From Dehalococcoidia bacterium (GTDB lineage Bacteria > Chloroflexota > Dehalococcoidia > SZUA-161), in NCBI GenBank assembly GCA_011174795.1, contig DUEY01000017.1, positions 1-49,068 of the forward strand: a DNA stretch of 49,068 nt, written 5' to 3'. The notes beneath the pieces were generated by a model. The model searched no databases, was not told the DNA's origin, and was given only the letters and a program-made list of their open reading frames with translations. Position 1 is the first letter of the stretch; every line of letters begins with the position of its first letter. Positions 27,114-35,654 of the stretch are shown here, piece by piece. A program made the translations under genes and the position numbers.

Positions 27114-29321
27114 TTAGTCCAGAAGGACCCAGAGCGGGCACATCACCAGCGTTACTGTGGCTATGAGTTTAGCTACAATGTGCAGTGAGGGCCCCACGGT
27201 ATCCTTAAGGGGGTCGCCAGCGGTATCACCAGCTACACCGGCAGCGTGAGCATAGGAACCTTTGCCGAGGACATTCCCTGCTTCATCCTTAAGCTGTCCG
27301 TCCTCAATGTACTTCTTAGCATTATCCCAGGCACCGCCGCCGTTATTCATGAAGGAGGCCACCAGAATAGCAGTAAAAGTCCCTACTATCAGGAAGGCGC
27401 CTACCGCCATCGGGGCATCGTAGTCAGGAACGAATCTGAAGATGACACCGATAGCTATGGGAAGAAGGACGGGAAGCAGTGCGGGAGCAATCATTCCCCG
27501 TAATGCCGCCCTCGTAGTTATGTCAACTGCCCTACCGTAGTCAGGTCTGGAGGTGCCCTGCATGATACCTGGGTCAGCCTTAATCTGGCGTCGCACCTCC
27601 TCGATTATCTTGCTTGCAGCTCCACCCACCGACTTAAGCGCCCAGGAACTGAAAAGGAAGACCATCAGAATGGCAAGGATCGCGCCGATGAGAACCTCGG
27701 GTAATACCAGGTTCACATCGAACAGCTCCCCTTCCCTGTGCTGGAACAGCAGTACCCTATCGAAATAGGCCTGGAAGAGCAGAAAGCCAGCCAGTCCTGC
27801 CGAGACCATGGCGTATCCCTTGGTAAGAGCTTTGGTAGTATTGCCGGTAGCATCGAGATGGTCGGTAACCCTTCGTATCTCAGAACCGGCACCGGTGAAC
27901 TCGTTGATTCCATTGGCGTTATCCGTTATCGGGCCAAAGGTATCCTCAGCCAGTATAAATGGACAGGTCATCAGCATACCCATGGTAGCTATTGCTGTGC
28001 CATAGGCGCCGCTCATCCACCAATCTACCTCCAGGCCGGAGGTCGTGCCCAGCCAGTAGGAGAGCCCCATAGCAGCACAGATGACGAGTGCCGTCGCCAT
28101 GACTGTCTCAAAGCCCACCGAAAGACCAGTTACGAATGTAGTTGCCGGTCCCGTGCGGCAGGCCTCTGCGATTCCTCTTGTGGGGCCGAATCTCGCTTCA
28201 GTGTAGTACTGCGTAATATACAGTATCAGTACGCTGGCCCCTATACCAACAAAACCAGCCAGCATAAGCCACTGCCACCCGGAGCACATGTCGTTGAACA
28301 TCTGCCAGCAGGTGAAGGCCATCGCTGCGATACAGAGAATCAGCGACACATAATAGCCGCGGTTGAGGGCATTCATGGGATTCTCATCTTCACCTCTACT
28401 GCGTATCGCCACTGTACCGATCATGCTGGCGAGAATGCCAAAGCCACGGATAACGAGTGGGAAGAGTACCCAGCCTACAGCGGCGACGGGGCCAAACTTG
28501 TCCAATGAGACTGCATAAAGAGCCACTCCTATTATCATAGCGCCGATGTTCTCGGCTGCCGTCGATTCAAACAAATCAGCGCCACGACCGGCACAGTCAC
28601 CGACGTTATCACCAACCTGGTCGGCGATTACCGCTGCGTTGCGGGGGTCATCCTCGGGAATCCCCGCCTCGACCTTACCAGCGAGGTCAGCACCCATATC
28701 AGCAGCCTTTGTATAGATACCACCGCCAAGCTGAGCGAAAAGGGCAACCATGCTGGCACCAAAGCCAAATCCGACTATAAGGTGAGGAGCGATATCAGGA
28801 TTGTTAGCTCCTCCAAAAATGTAAAATATCGCCGTTACTCCCAGCAGGCTCAGTATCACGATGAGGAAACCGGATACTGCCCCGCCGCGTATCGCTACCT
28901 TGATGGCTTCGTTTGTGCCGCGGTGAGAAGCTGCTGCACAGCGAACGTTGGATTTCACCGCAATCCACATACCGACAATACCGGAGACACAAGAACAAAG
29001 GGAGCCGGCGAGAAATGCCACCGTGGTCCTCCATCCCAGGCCGAATGCCGATACCCCCAGCCTCTCCAGTTCATCCTCGCTGCTCAGCATTCCGAGTATA
29101 ACGCCGATTATCACTCCTACTACCAAGGCTGTTATACCGATAGTGGAGTACTGGCGCCTGATAAAAGCCCAGGCGCCCTCAGTGATCCTGGCGTTAACAT
29201 CCTGCATTTCCGCTGAGCCCGGATCACTGCGCAGGATATACCTTATCAGGCCAATAGAGAAAATAAGGCCTACGCCGCATCCTACTGCTACCACCCAGAA
29301 AATTCCCGGAATCTGGGACAT
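27114..29321 (-). CDS. hppA: Membrane-bound pyrophosphatase, K+-independent (H+-PPase) type
   Basis: DVGDNVGDCAGRGADLFEST-type substrate loop (ADQVGDNVGDCAGRGADLFES) and GNTTKA with Lys. Confidence 0.94.
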   Translation of the reverse strand: MSQIPGIFWVVAVGCGVGLIFSIGLIRYILRSDPGSAEMQDVNARITEGAWAFIRRQYSTIGITALVVGVIIGVILGMLSSEDELERLGVSAFGLGWRTTVAFLAGSLCSCVSGIVGMWIAVKSNVRCAAASHRGTNEAIKVAIRGGAVSGFLIVILSLLGVTAIFYIFGGANNPDIAPHLIVGFGFGASMVALFAQLGGGIYTKAADMGADLAGKVEAGIPEDDPRNAAVIADQVGDNVGDCAGRGADLFESTAAENIGAMIIGVALYAVSLDKFGPVAAVGWVLFPLVIRGFGILASMIGTVAIRSRGEDENPMNALNRGYYVSLILCIAAMAFTCWQMFNDMCSGWQWLMLAGFVGIGASVLILYITQYYTEARFGPTRGIAEACRTGPATTFVTGLSVGFETVMATALVICAAMGLSYWLGTTSGLEVDWWMSGAYGTAIATMGMLMTCPFILAEDTFGPITDNANGINEFTGAGSEIRRVTDHLDATGNTTKALTKGYAMVSAGLAGFLLFQAYFDRVLLFQHREGELFDVNLVLPEVLIGAILAILMVFLFSSWALKSVGGAASKIIEEVRRQIKADPGIMQGTSRPDYGRAVDITTRAALRGMIAPALLPVLLPIAIGVIFRFVPDYDAPMAVGAFLIVGTFTAILVASFMNNGGGAWDNAKKYIEDGQLKDEAGNVLGKGSYAHAAGVAGDTAGDPLKDTVGPSLHIVAKLIATVTLVMCPLWVLLD

Positions 29322-29350
29322 CTAACCCTCCTTTCTTATCGTATATTTAA

Positions 29351-29397
29351 ATAAGCACAAACCAAATGTCTCAAGAAAACGTTTGGTTCATGCTTAT
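29351..29397. terminator. Inverted repeat between the two pyrophosphatase genes
   Basis: ATAAGCACAAACCAAA / TTTGGTTCATGCTTAT, 14 of 16 paired, 15-nt loop. Confidence 0.45.
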
Positions 29398-29441
29398 CGA
29401 TCCGGATAGAAAACGAAAAACTCATTGCCCCATATTACAAG

Positions 29442-31478
29442 CTAAGAGACTACAAGTACAAATAACGGCACGAAGATAACTGCGACCTTGCCCACAACCT
29501 TAATCAGGATATTGAGTGACGGGCCGGCTGTATCCTTAAACGGGTCGCCAACGGTATCACCCGATACAGCTGCTTTATGGGCAGGGCTGCCCTTGCCTCC
29601 TAAATGCCCGGCCTCTATATATTTCTTCGCGTTATCCCAGGCCCCTCCGGCGTTGGCCATCAGTATCGCCAGAACAAAGCCGCTTACCAGCACCCCTGCC
29701 AGTAACCCCGCCAGAGCCTCCAGCCCCAGGCCAAAACCTAGTGCGAGCGGCACGATTATCACCAGTATTCCCGGAGTTATCATGCCCTTCAGAGCCTTTC
29801 GGGTAGTTATGTCAACGCAATGGGAGTAGTCGGCTGTAGCAGTGCCTTCCATAAGACCTGTTATCTCATGGAATTGCCTCCTGACCTCCTTGCACACTGC
29901 ATAAGCACCATAGCTCACTGCCCGCATCGACAGAGCGGAAAAAAGGAAAGGTAGCATGGCGCCGATGAACAAGCCAACCATCACTTCTGGCTCAGTGAGG
30001 CTTACGATTATCGATTCGCCTGTCTCCTTCTCAGCCACAGCGAAGAAGGTAGCCAGCCAGGCTAAGGCCGCCAGCGCTGCCGACGATATAGCAAACCCCT
30101 TGCCTATGGCAGCTGTGGTGTTGCCCACCGAGTCCAGGGCTTCAGTACGTTCTCTGACCTCTTTGCCCAGTCCACCCATTTCCGAGATTCCCGCGGCATT
30201 ATCGGCTATCGGCCCGTAGCAGTCTATAGCCAGTAGCATCCCCAGTGTGATTAACATGCCCTCAGCAGCTATGGCTATACCGAAAAGTCCGGCAGCCTTG
30301 TAAGCAAGCCAGGTCGCGATGGCGACGAGGATTATGGGCACCACGGTGCTGAACATGCCGACGGAGAGCCCCTGGATAATATTAGTGGCAGCGCCCATCT
30401 CGCTTACTCGCGCTATACCCTTAACAGGGCCTCTCTCCGAGGTGAAATACTCTGTCGATATCCCGATCAGGAACCCACAGACTAAACCGATTATCACTGC
30501 ATAGAAGACTCCGATTTCATCGGAGCCCAGATAGAACCATACCAGCAGGAAACCGCCTATAATCATCAATATGTTACTGGCGTACACCCCCCGGTTCATA
30601 GTCGAGCGAGCCTTTGCTGTCTGCTCTTCGAAGCTTCCTCTGGCCTCAGGAGGCCTGACGAAGAAGGTTCCAATTACTGCGGCAACCACTCCCACTGCAC
30701 CCAGAAGCAGCGGAAAAAAAGCCCCCTTAGCGGCTCCAAGTACGGCAGGAGCTATGCCCAGCACCATGGATGCTGCTATTGCGGATACGTAGGATTCGAA
30801 AAGGTCGGAGCCCATCCCGGCAATGTCTCCTACGTTATCACCCACATTGTCCGCTATCGTCGCAGGATTTCTGGGGTCATCCTCCGGTATCCCCGCCTCC
30901 ACCTTCCCCACCAGGTCGGCACCGACATCAGCGCTCTTAGTGAATATTCCACCGCCGACCCTGAGGAATAGGGCCACTATCGAGGCGCCAACAGCATATC
31001 CCAGCCAGACATGACTGTCATCGAACAAAATTACAATAATAGCCAGGCCCAGCAGCCCCAGGCCGACGACACAGAACCCCATTACCGCTCCCCCAGAGAA
31101 GGCTATCTTGAGTGCCTGCGCCCAACTCGATATCGCCGCGGTAGCCGTTCTCGAATTTGCCCTCACGGCGATACTCATGCCCAAGTACCCTGCCAGTGCC
31201 GAGGTTAGTGTCCCGACGAGGTACGCCAGACCAACCCATCCCCTAGGTTCCAACGCTGCAGCGAAAATCGCAGTCATGACGACGGTGACAATGGCTAGAG
31301 CCCGAAATTCGTCGTGCAGGAAAGTGCTGGCGCCTTCCTGAATCGCTGAAGCTATCTCCCTGACCTTATCCGAACCTCTATCCTGACGGAGAATGTAAAG
31401 CGCCAGATAGCCGGCGAAAACCAGCGCAAGAAGTCCAGCGAGAAAGACGGGTATCATTTCGACACGTGCGTAGTCCAT
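29442..31478 (-). CDS. hppA: Membrane-bound pyrophosphatase, K+-dependent (Na+ or H+) type
   Basis: ADNVGDNVGDIAGMGSDLFESY substrate loop and GNTTAA with Ala. Confidence 0.94.
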   Translation of the reverse strand: MDYARVEMIPVFLAGLLALVFAGYLALYILRQDRGSDKVREIASAIQEGASTFLHDEFRALAIVTVVMTAIFAAALEPRGWVGLAYLVGTLTSALAGYLGMSIAVRANSRTATAAISSWAQALKIAFSGGAVMGFCVVGLGLLGLAIIVILFDDSHVWLGYAVGASIVALFLRVGGGIFTKSADVGADLVGKVEAGIPEDDPRNPATIADNVGDNVGDIAGMGSDLFESYVSAIAASMVLGIAPAVLGAAKGAFFPLLLGAVGVVAAVIGTFFVRPPEARGSFEEQTAKARSTMNRGVYASNILMIIGGFLLVWFYLGSDEIGVFYAVIIGLVCGFLIGISTEYFTSERGPVKGIARVSEMGAATNIIQGLSVGMFSTVVPIILVAIATWLAYKAAGLFGIAIAAEGMLITLGMLLAIDCYGPIADNAAGISEMGGLGKEVRERTEALDSVGNTTAAIGKGFAISSAALAALAWLATFFAVAEKETGESIIVSLTEPEVMVGLFIGAMLPFLFSALSMRAVSYGAYAVCKEVRRQFHEITGLMEGTATADYSHCVDITTRKALKGMITPGILVIIVPLALGFGLGLEALAGLLAGVLVSGFVLAILMANAGGAWDNAKKYIEAGHLGGKGSPAHKAAVSGDTVGDPFKDTAGPSLNILIKVVGKVAVIFVPLFVLVVS

Positions 31479-31651
31479 AAAATAGAACCCCGGTATGATT
31501 TATGACAAAACAAAGGGACAGGCTTACAACCTATCCCTAGAATTGCTACGCATGGTTAAACACGCCTTTAATAATCTATCAGTGCGTGGTCGGCAAGTCA
31601 AGCGTGAGCGGCTACACAAGGATTAAGAAAGTCGGTTGGGGATATATCCAG

Positions 31652-32800
31652 CTATTTCGCCAGCCCCTGCGTGTACTGGAAGCCCTTCCCCTCAGTCTTT
31701 ATAGAAGGAGCAATTACAATCTCGGCTTGATGCATCTCCCTCACGTTTCGTGCCCCGCAGACACCCATAGAGGTGCGCAGTGCTCCAACAAGGTTCTGAG
31801 TTCCATTAGTTACCGAGGTGGGGCCGAAGAGGGTTTGCTCCAGCGAGCCGTTAACCGCCACCCTTATCCGGGTGCCCCTTGGCAGCGCCTCATGCGGGGT
31901 GGCCATCCCCCAGTGATTGCCCCGCCCCGGCGCCTCTTCAGTTTGAGCGAATATCGAGCCCAGCATCACACCATCAGCGCCGCAGGCAAATGCCTTACAT
32001 AGGTCGCCCCCATTTCGTATGCCGCCGTCGGTAACTATAGGAATGTACCGCCCGCTTGCCCTGAAATAATCATCGCGTGCAGCAGCACAGTCCATAGTTG
32101 CCGCCGCCTGGGGCACTCCAACACCTATCACCTCCCTGGTGGTGCAAGCGGCACCCGGGCCCACGCCGACAAGAACACCGTGTATGCCGGTTTCCATCAA
32201 CTTGCGACATGCGCTGTAGCTCACACAGTTGCCCACAATAACAGGGACCGGCAGTTGTTTTACGAGTTCGGAAAAGATGAGGCCTCTATAGCTCTTCGAC
32301 ATATGGCGGGCAGTGGTGACAGTCGACTGCACTACCAGAATATCCATTCCCGCCTCAGCGGCAAGCGGAGACATTCTCTTGGTATTGGCTGGGGTGAGAG
32401 AGACGGCACAGACCCCACCCGCATCCTTGATTGCCTTAATTCGGTCGCCGATCAGGTTGTCCTTTATTGGTTCAGAATAAATCCGCTGGAGAACCTGGGT
32501 TACCTTCTCAGGTGGTTCATTGGCAATCTCATCTAAAACGCCTTCGGGGTCAGCATAGCGTGTTTGCAAGCCCTCAAGATTAAGAACCGCGAGGCCTCCC
32601 AGCTTGCTCATGGCAATAGCGAATCTCACATCAACCACACCGTCCATAGCAGATGCCAGGATGGGGATAGGGAAGTTAAGCCGCTCAATGACGAGGCTGA
32701 CATCCGTCTGGTCGGGATTGATGGTTATATCACCAGGGACGATAGCAATTTCTTCAAAGCCGTATGTTTGCCTTAATTTCTTGTATTGGGAATACTCCAT
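31652..32800 (-). CDS. GuaB3-family IMP dehydrogenase-related protein (no CBS domains)
   Basis: PILASAMDGVVD, GVGPGAACTTREVIGVGVPQ, TDGGIRNGGDLCKAFACGADGVMLGS. Confidence 0.87.
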   Translation of the reverse strand: MEYSQYKKLRQTYGFEEIAIVPGDITINPDQTDVSLVIERLNFPIPILASAMDGVVDVRFAIAMSKLGGLAVLNLEGLQTRYADPEGVLDEIANEPPEKVTQVLQRIYSEPIKDNLIGDRIKAIKDAGGVCAVSLTPANTKRMSPLAAEAGMDILVVQSTVTTARHMSKSYRGLIFSELVKQLPVPVIVGNCVSYSACRKLMETGIHGVLVGVGPGAACTTREVIGVGVPQAAATMDCAAARDDYFRASGRYIPIVTDGGIRNGGDLCKAFACGADGVMLGSIFAQTEEAPGRGNHWGMATPHEALPRGTRIRVAVNGSLEQTLFGPTSVTNGTQNLVGALRTSMGVCGARNVREMHQAEIVIAPSIKTEGKGFQYTQGLAK

Positions 32801-32914
32801 TAACTCATCCCATAAATAATATTGGGGAAAGCATACAATAAAGGGGCGTATGAAGTCAATAACGTGAGCGAGCAGATGGACGGAGCGTCAGCTATGGTCT
32901 ATAATTCCTTTGCT

Positions 32915-33751
32915 ATGTCTACACTCTATCTGGTGGCTACCCCTATCGGTAACCTGGAAGATATATCGAAACGAGCGACTCGCATATTGGGAGAAGTGAA
33001 GCTTATCGCCGCTGAGGATACACGCAGGACACGGCGTTTACTCGCAGCATACAATATCAGAACCCCGCTGACCAGCTACTACGAGCACAACAAGAAGTCT
33101 AAGCTGCCCTACCTCCTCGAACGCCTCGAAGATGGAGACATCGCTTTGGTCTCGGACGCAGGCATGCCCGGAATCAGCGACCCCGGTTATGAACTGGTGC
33201 AGGCAGCGATTGAGCGCGGAATTACTATCGTGCCTATACCAGGGCCCTCAGTACTGCCTACTGCCCTTGCCGTCTCCGGTTTGCCTGTCAACCAGTTTAT
33301 CTACCTGGGCTTCCTGCCTAGGAAGAAAGGCGAGAGAAGACGTCTGCTCGAATCGATTGAAAAAGAGCAGCGGACTATAGTAACCCTGGAGGCACCCCAC
33401 AGGTTGCAGGCTGTGCTGAGCGATATCAAGGAGGTACTGGGTGACCGAAGGCTGGCTGTCTGCCGGGAGCTTACCAAGCTACATGAGGAGGTTTTTAGAG
33501 GCACGGTCAGCCAGGCAATCGTCCATTTCTCCAATCCGAGAGGAGAGTTTACTCTTGTTATAGAGGGACATATTCCAGAAGGCAGGACGCGAGAGGTAAC
33601 AGAGTCCATTAGGGAGGAGTTACGCCAGATGCGTAACCAGGGTATGCCAGCAAAGGAGGCTGTGGCTCAACTTGCCGCTGTAACGAAATTGCCGAAGAAA
33701 GTGCTCTATAAAACCTGGCTGGAACTGTCGGTACCGTTCGGTTTTAGTTGA
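32915..33751 (+). CDS. rsmI: 16S rRNA (cytidine1402-2'-O)-methyltransferase
   Basis: MSTLYLVATPIGNLEDISKRA, AAEDTRRTRRLL, LVSDAGMPGISDPGYELV; start moved in from 32822. Confidence 0.94.
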   Translation: MSTLYLVATPIGNLEDISKRATRILGEVKLIAAEDTRRTRRLLAAYNIRTPLTSYYEHNKKSKLPYLLERLEDGDIALVSDAGMPGISDPGYELVQAAIERGITIVPIPGPSVLPTALAVSGLPVNQFIYLGFLPRKKGERRRLLESIEKEQRTIVTLEAPHRLQAVLSDIKEVLGDRRLAVCRELTKLHEEVFRGTVSQAIVHFSNPRGEFTLVIEGHIPEGRTREVTESIREELRQMRNQGMPAKEAVAQLAAVTKLPKKVLYKTWLELSVPFGFS

Positions 33752-33779
33752 TATATAGTTGAGTTTGGGCAATTATTTT

Positions 33780-33837
33780 CCGTTCGCCCTGAGCCTGTCG
33801 AAGGGCGTTCATGGTTCGACAAGCTCACCACGAACGG
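33780..33837. repeat. REP-like imperfect palindromic intergenic repeat
   Basis: CCGTTCGCCCTGAGCCTGTCGAAGGGCGTTCATGGTTCGACAAGCTCACCACGAACGG; nested arms CCGTTCG/CGAACGG and TGTCGAA/TTCGACA. Confidence 0.85.
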
Positions 33838-33948
33838 TTTTAGAACACAATACTTCAAGAATCATACCAACCATGACCGAACGGTATGGAACTGTCCTGA
33901 TTCTGTCCTTTTTAACCTCCTTATGTTAGAATAATCAAGCATAAACTG

Positions 33949-35628
33949 ATGCCTGAACGTATTTTCATCGGGGTTGCGTGGCCCTACGCCAACGGGCCAC
34001 TGCATTTGGGGCAAATTGCAGGGGCATATTTACCTGCTGACATTTTTGCCCGCTATCATCGCACCAAGGGGAATGATGTGTTGATGGTCAGCGGGTCAGA
34101 CCAGCATGGTACTCCGGTAACGCTTCGCGCATCTAAAGAGGGTAAATCGCCTGGGGAGGTTGTAGCACACTATCACCGGGGATTCCTCGATGCCTGGGAG
34201 AAGCTTGGTATTTCCTTCGACCTCTTTACCACCACAGGGACTCAGAACCATGCTCAGGTTGCACACGATTTTTTCCTGACGCTGCGGGATAAGGGCTACA
34301 TATACCAGGACAAGATGCCCTTGCCCTACTGCCCAGATTGCCGCCGCTTTCTCCCTGACCGCTACGTGGAGGGTACCTGCCCTTATTGCAGCAACCCCAG
34401 AGCAAGGGGGGACCAGTGTGATGCGTGTGGCAAACCGCTTAATCCCGTAGACCTCCTCGACCTGCGTTGCGGCATGTGCGGGGGCGCACCTGAGATCAGG
34501 GATTCCGAGCATTTCTTCCTCCGACTCTCCGCTTTCGCCGAGCAGCTCAAATCATGGGTTGAGGAGAAAAGCCACTGGAGGCAGAATGTACTTAATTTCA
34601 CCCTTGGCTACCTGGCGGAGGGGCTCAAGGACAGGGCTATTACCCGCGATATCGATTGGGGCATCCCGGTACCAGTACCGGGTTTCGATGAGAAGCGCAT
34701 TTACGTATGGTTCGAGGCGGTGATTGGCTATCTCTCAGCTTCTAAGGAGTGGGCACAGTCCTCCGGAGACAGCGATGGCTGGCGGCGTTTCTGGGAGGGC
34801 GATGTCAAGAGCTATTATTTTATCGGCAAGGATAACATTGTCTTCCACACCCTCATCTGGCCTGCGATGCTGCTAGGTTACGGAGGGCTTAACCTGCCCT
34901 ACGATGTCCCGGCTAACGAGTTCCTTACCTTGCGGGGCAGGCAGCTATCTACAAGCCGCAATTGGGCGGTGTGGCTGCCCGGCTACCTCGAGCGCTACTC
35001 GCCTGACCCTCTGCGCTATATGCTCTCTATCAATATGCCCGAGACAAACGATGCTGATTTCTCATGGCGTGAGTTCGTTCGCCGCAATAATGACGAACTG
35101 GTGGCCACCTACGGCAACCTGGTGCACCGAGTGCTGACGCTCGCCTTCCGCAATTTCGATGGCTGCATGCCGTCTGCTGGCGATATAGATTCGGAGTCAA
35201 AAGCCCTTTCGGGCAAGGCTGAGGCTACCCTCAATGCCGTTGACGGACTTCTCTACAGCTGCCACTTCCGCGAGGCGATGCGGGAGGCAATGGCGCTAGC
35301 CCATGAAGCGAACCGCTATCTCGATGCCAAAGAGCCATGGAAGGTTATCAACGAAGACAGGGATTCAGCAGCCACAGCCATCTCGACTGTGTTCGCAGTC
35401 ATCGGCTGCCTTAAGACTGCACTCTATCCTTTTCTGCCCTTCAGCTCAGAGAAGCTGCACCGCCTGTGCGGATTCGCAGGTTCTGTGGAAGAAGGCGGCT
35501 GGACCTTATCCGTACCCCAGTCTGGACAGAGGCTGGCGCCGCCGGAGCCACTGTTCGCTAAACTGGATGATAAGGTAGTCGAGGAAGAGGATAAACGGCT
35601 GGAACAGAGCGTATCGCCAGTAGTGTGA
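33949..35628 (+). CDS. metG: Methionyl-tRNA synthetase
   Basis: GVAWPYANGPLHLGQIAGAYLPADIFAR, CPYCSNPRARGDQCDACGKPL Zn knuckle, KDNIVFHTLIWPAML; KMSKS replaced by LSTSRN. Confidence 0.96.
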   Translation: MPERIFIGVAWPYANGPLHLGQIAGAYLPADIFARYHRTKGNDVLMVSGSDQHGTPVTLRASKEGKSPGEVVAHYHRGFLDAWEKLGISFDLFTTTGTQNHAQVAHDFFLTLRDKGYIYQDKMPLPYCPDCRRFLPDRYVEGTCPYCSNPRARGDQCDACGKPLNPVDLLDLRCGMCGGAPEIRDSEHFFLRLSAFAEQLKSWVEEKSHWRQNVLNFTLGYLAEGLKDRAITRDIDWGIPVPVPGFDEKRIYVWFEAVIGYLSASKEWAQSSGDSDGWRRFWEGDVKSYYFIGKDNIVFHTLIWPAMLLGYGGLNLPYDVPANEFLTLRGRQLSTSRNWAVWLPGYLERYSPDPLRYMLSINMPETNDADFSWREFVRRNNDELVATYGNLVHRVLTLAFRNFDGCMPSAGDIDSESKALSGKAEATLNAVDGLLYSCHFREAMREAMALAHEANRYLDAKEPWKVINEDRDSAATAISTVFAVIGCLKTALYPFLPFSSEKLHRLCGFAGSVEEGGWTLSVPQSGQRLAPPEPLFAKLDDKVVEEEDKRLEQSVSPVV

Positions 35629-35654
35629 TACGATAGTATAGGAGGAAACACTCA

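Noticed and set aside
27738-28508. 256-aa antisense ORF opposite hppA
   Set aside because: Shadow frame of a highly conserved membrane pyrophosphatase.
33732-33885. TACCGTTCGGT / ACCGAACGGTA as terminal inverted repeats of a MITE around the REP-like element
   Set aside because: Left copy is inside the rsmI coding end, each copy is itself nearly palindromic, and no target-site duplication was seen.
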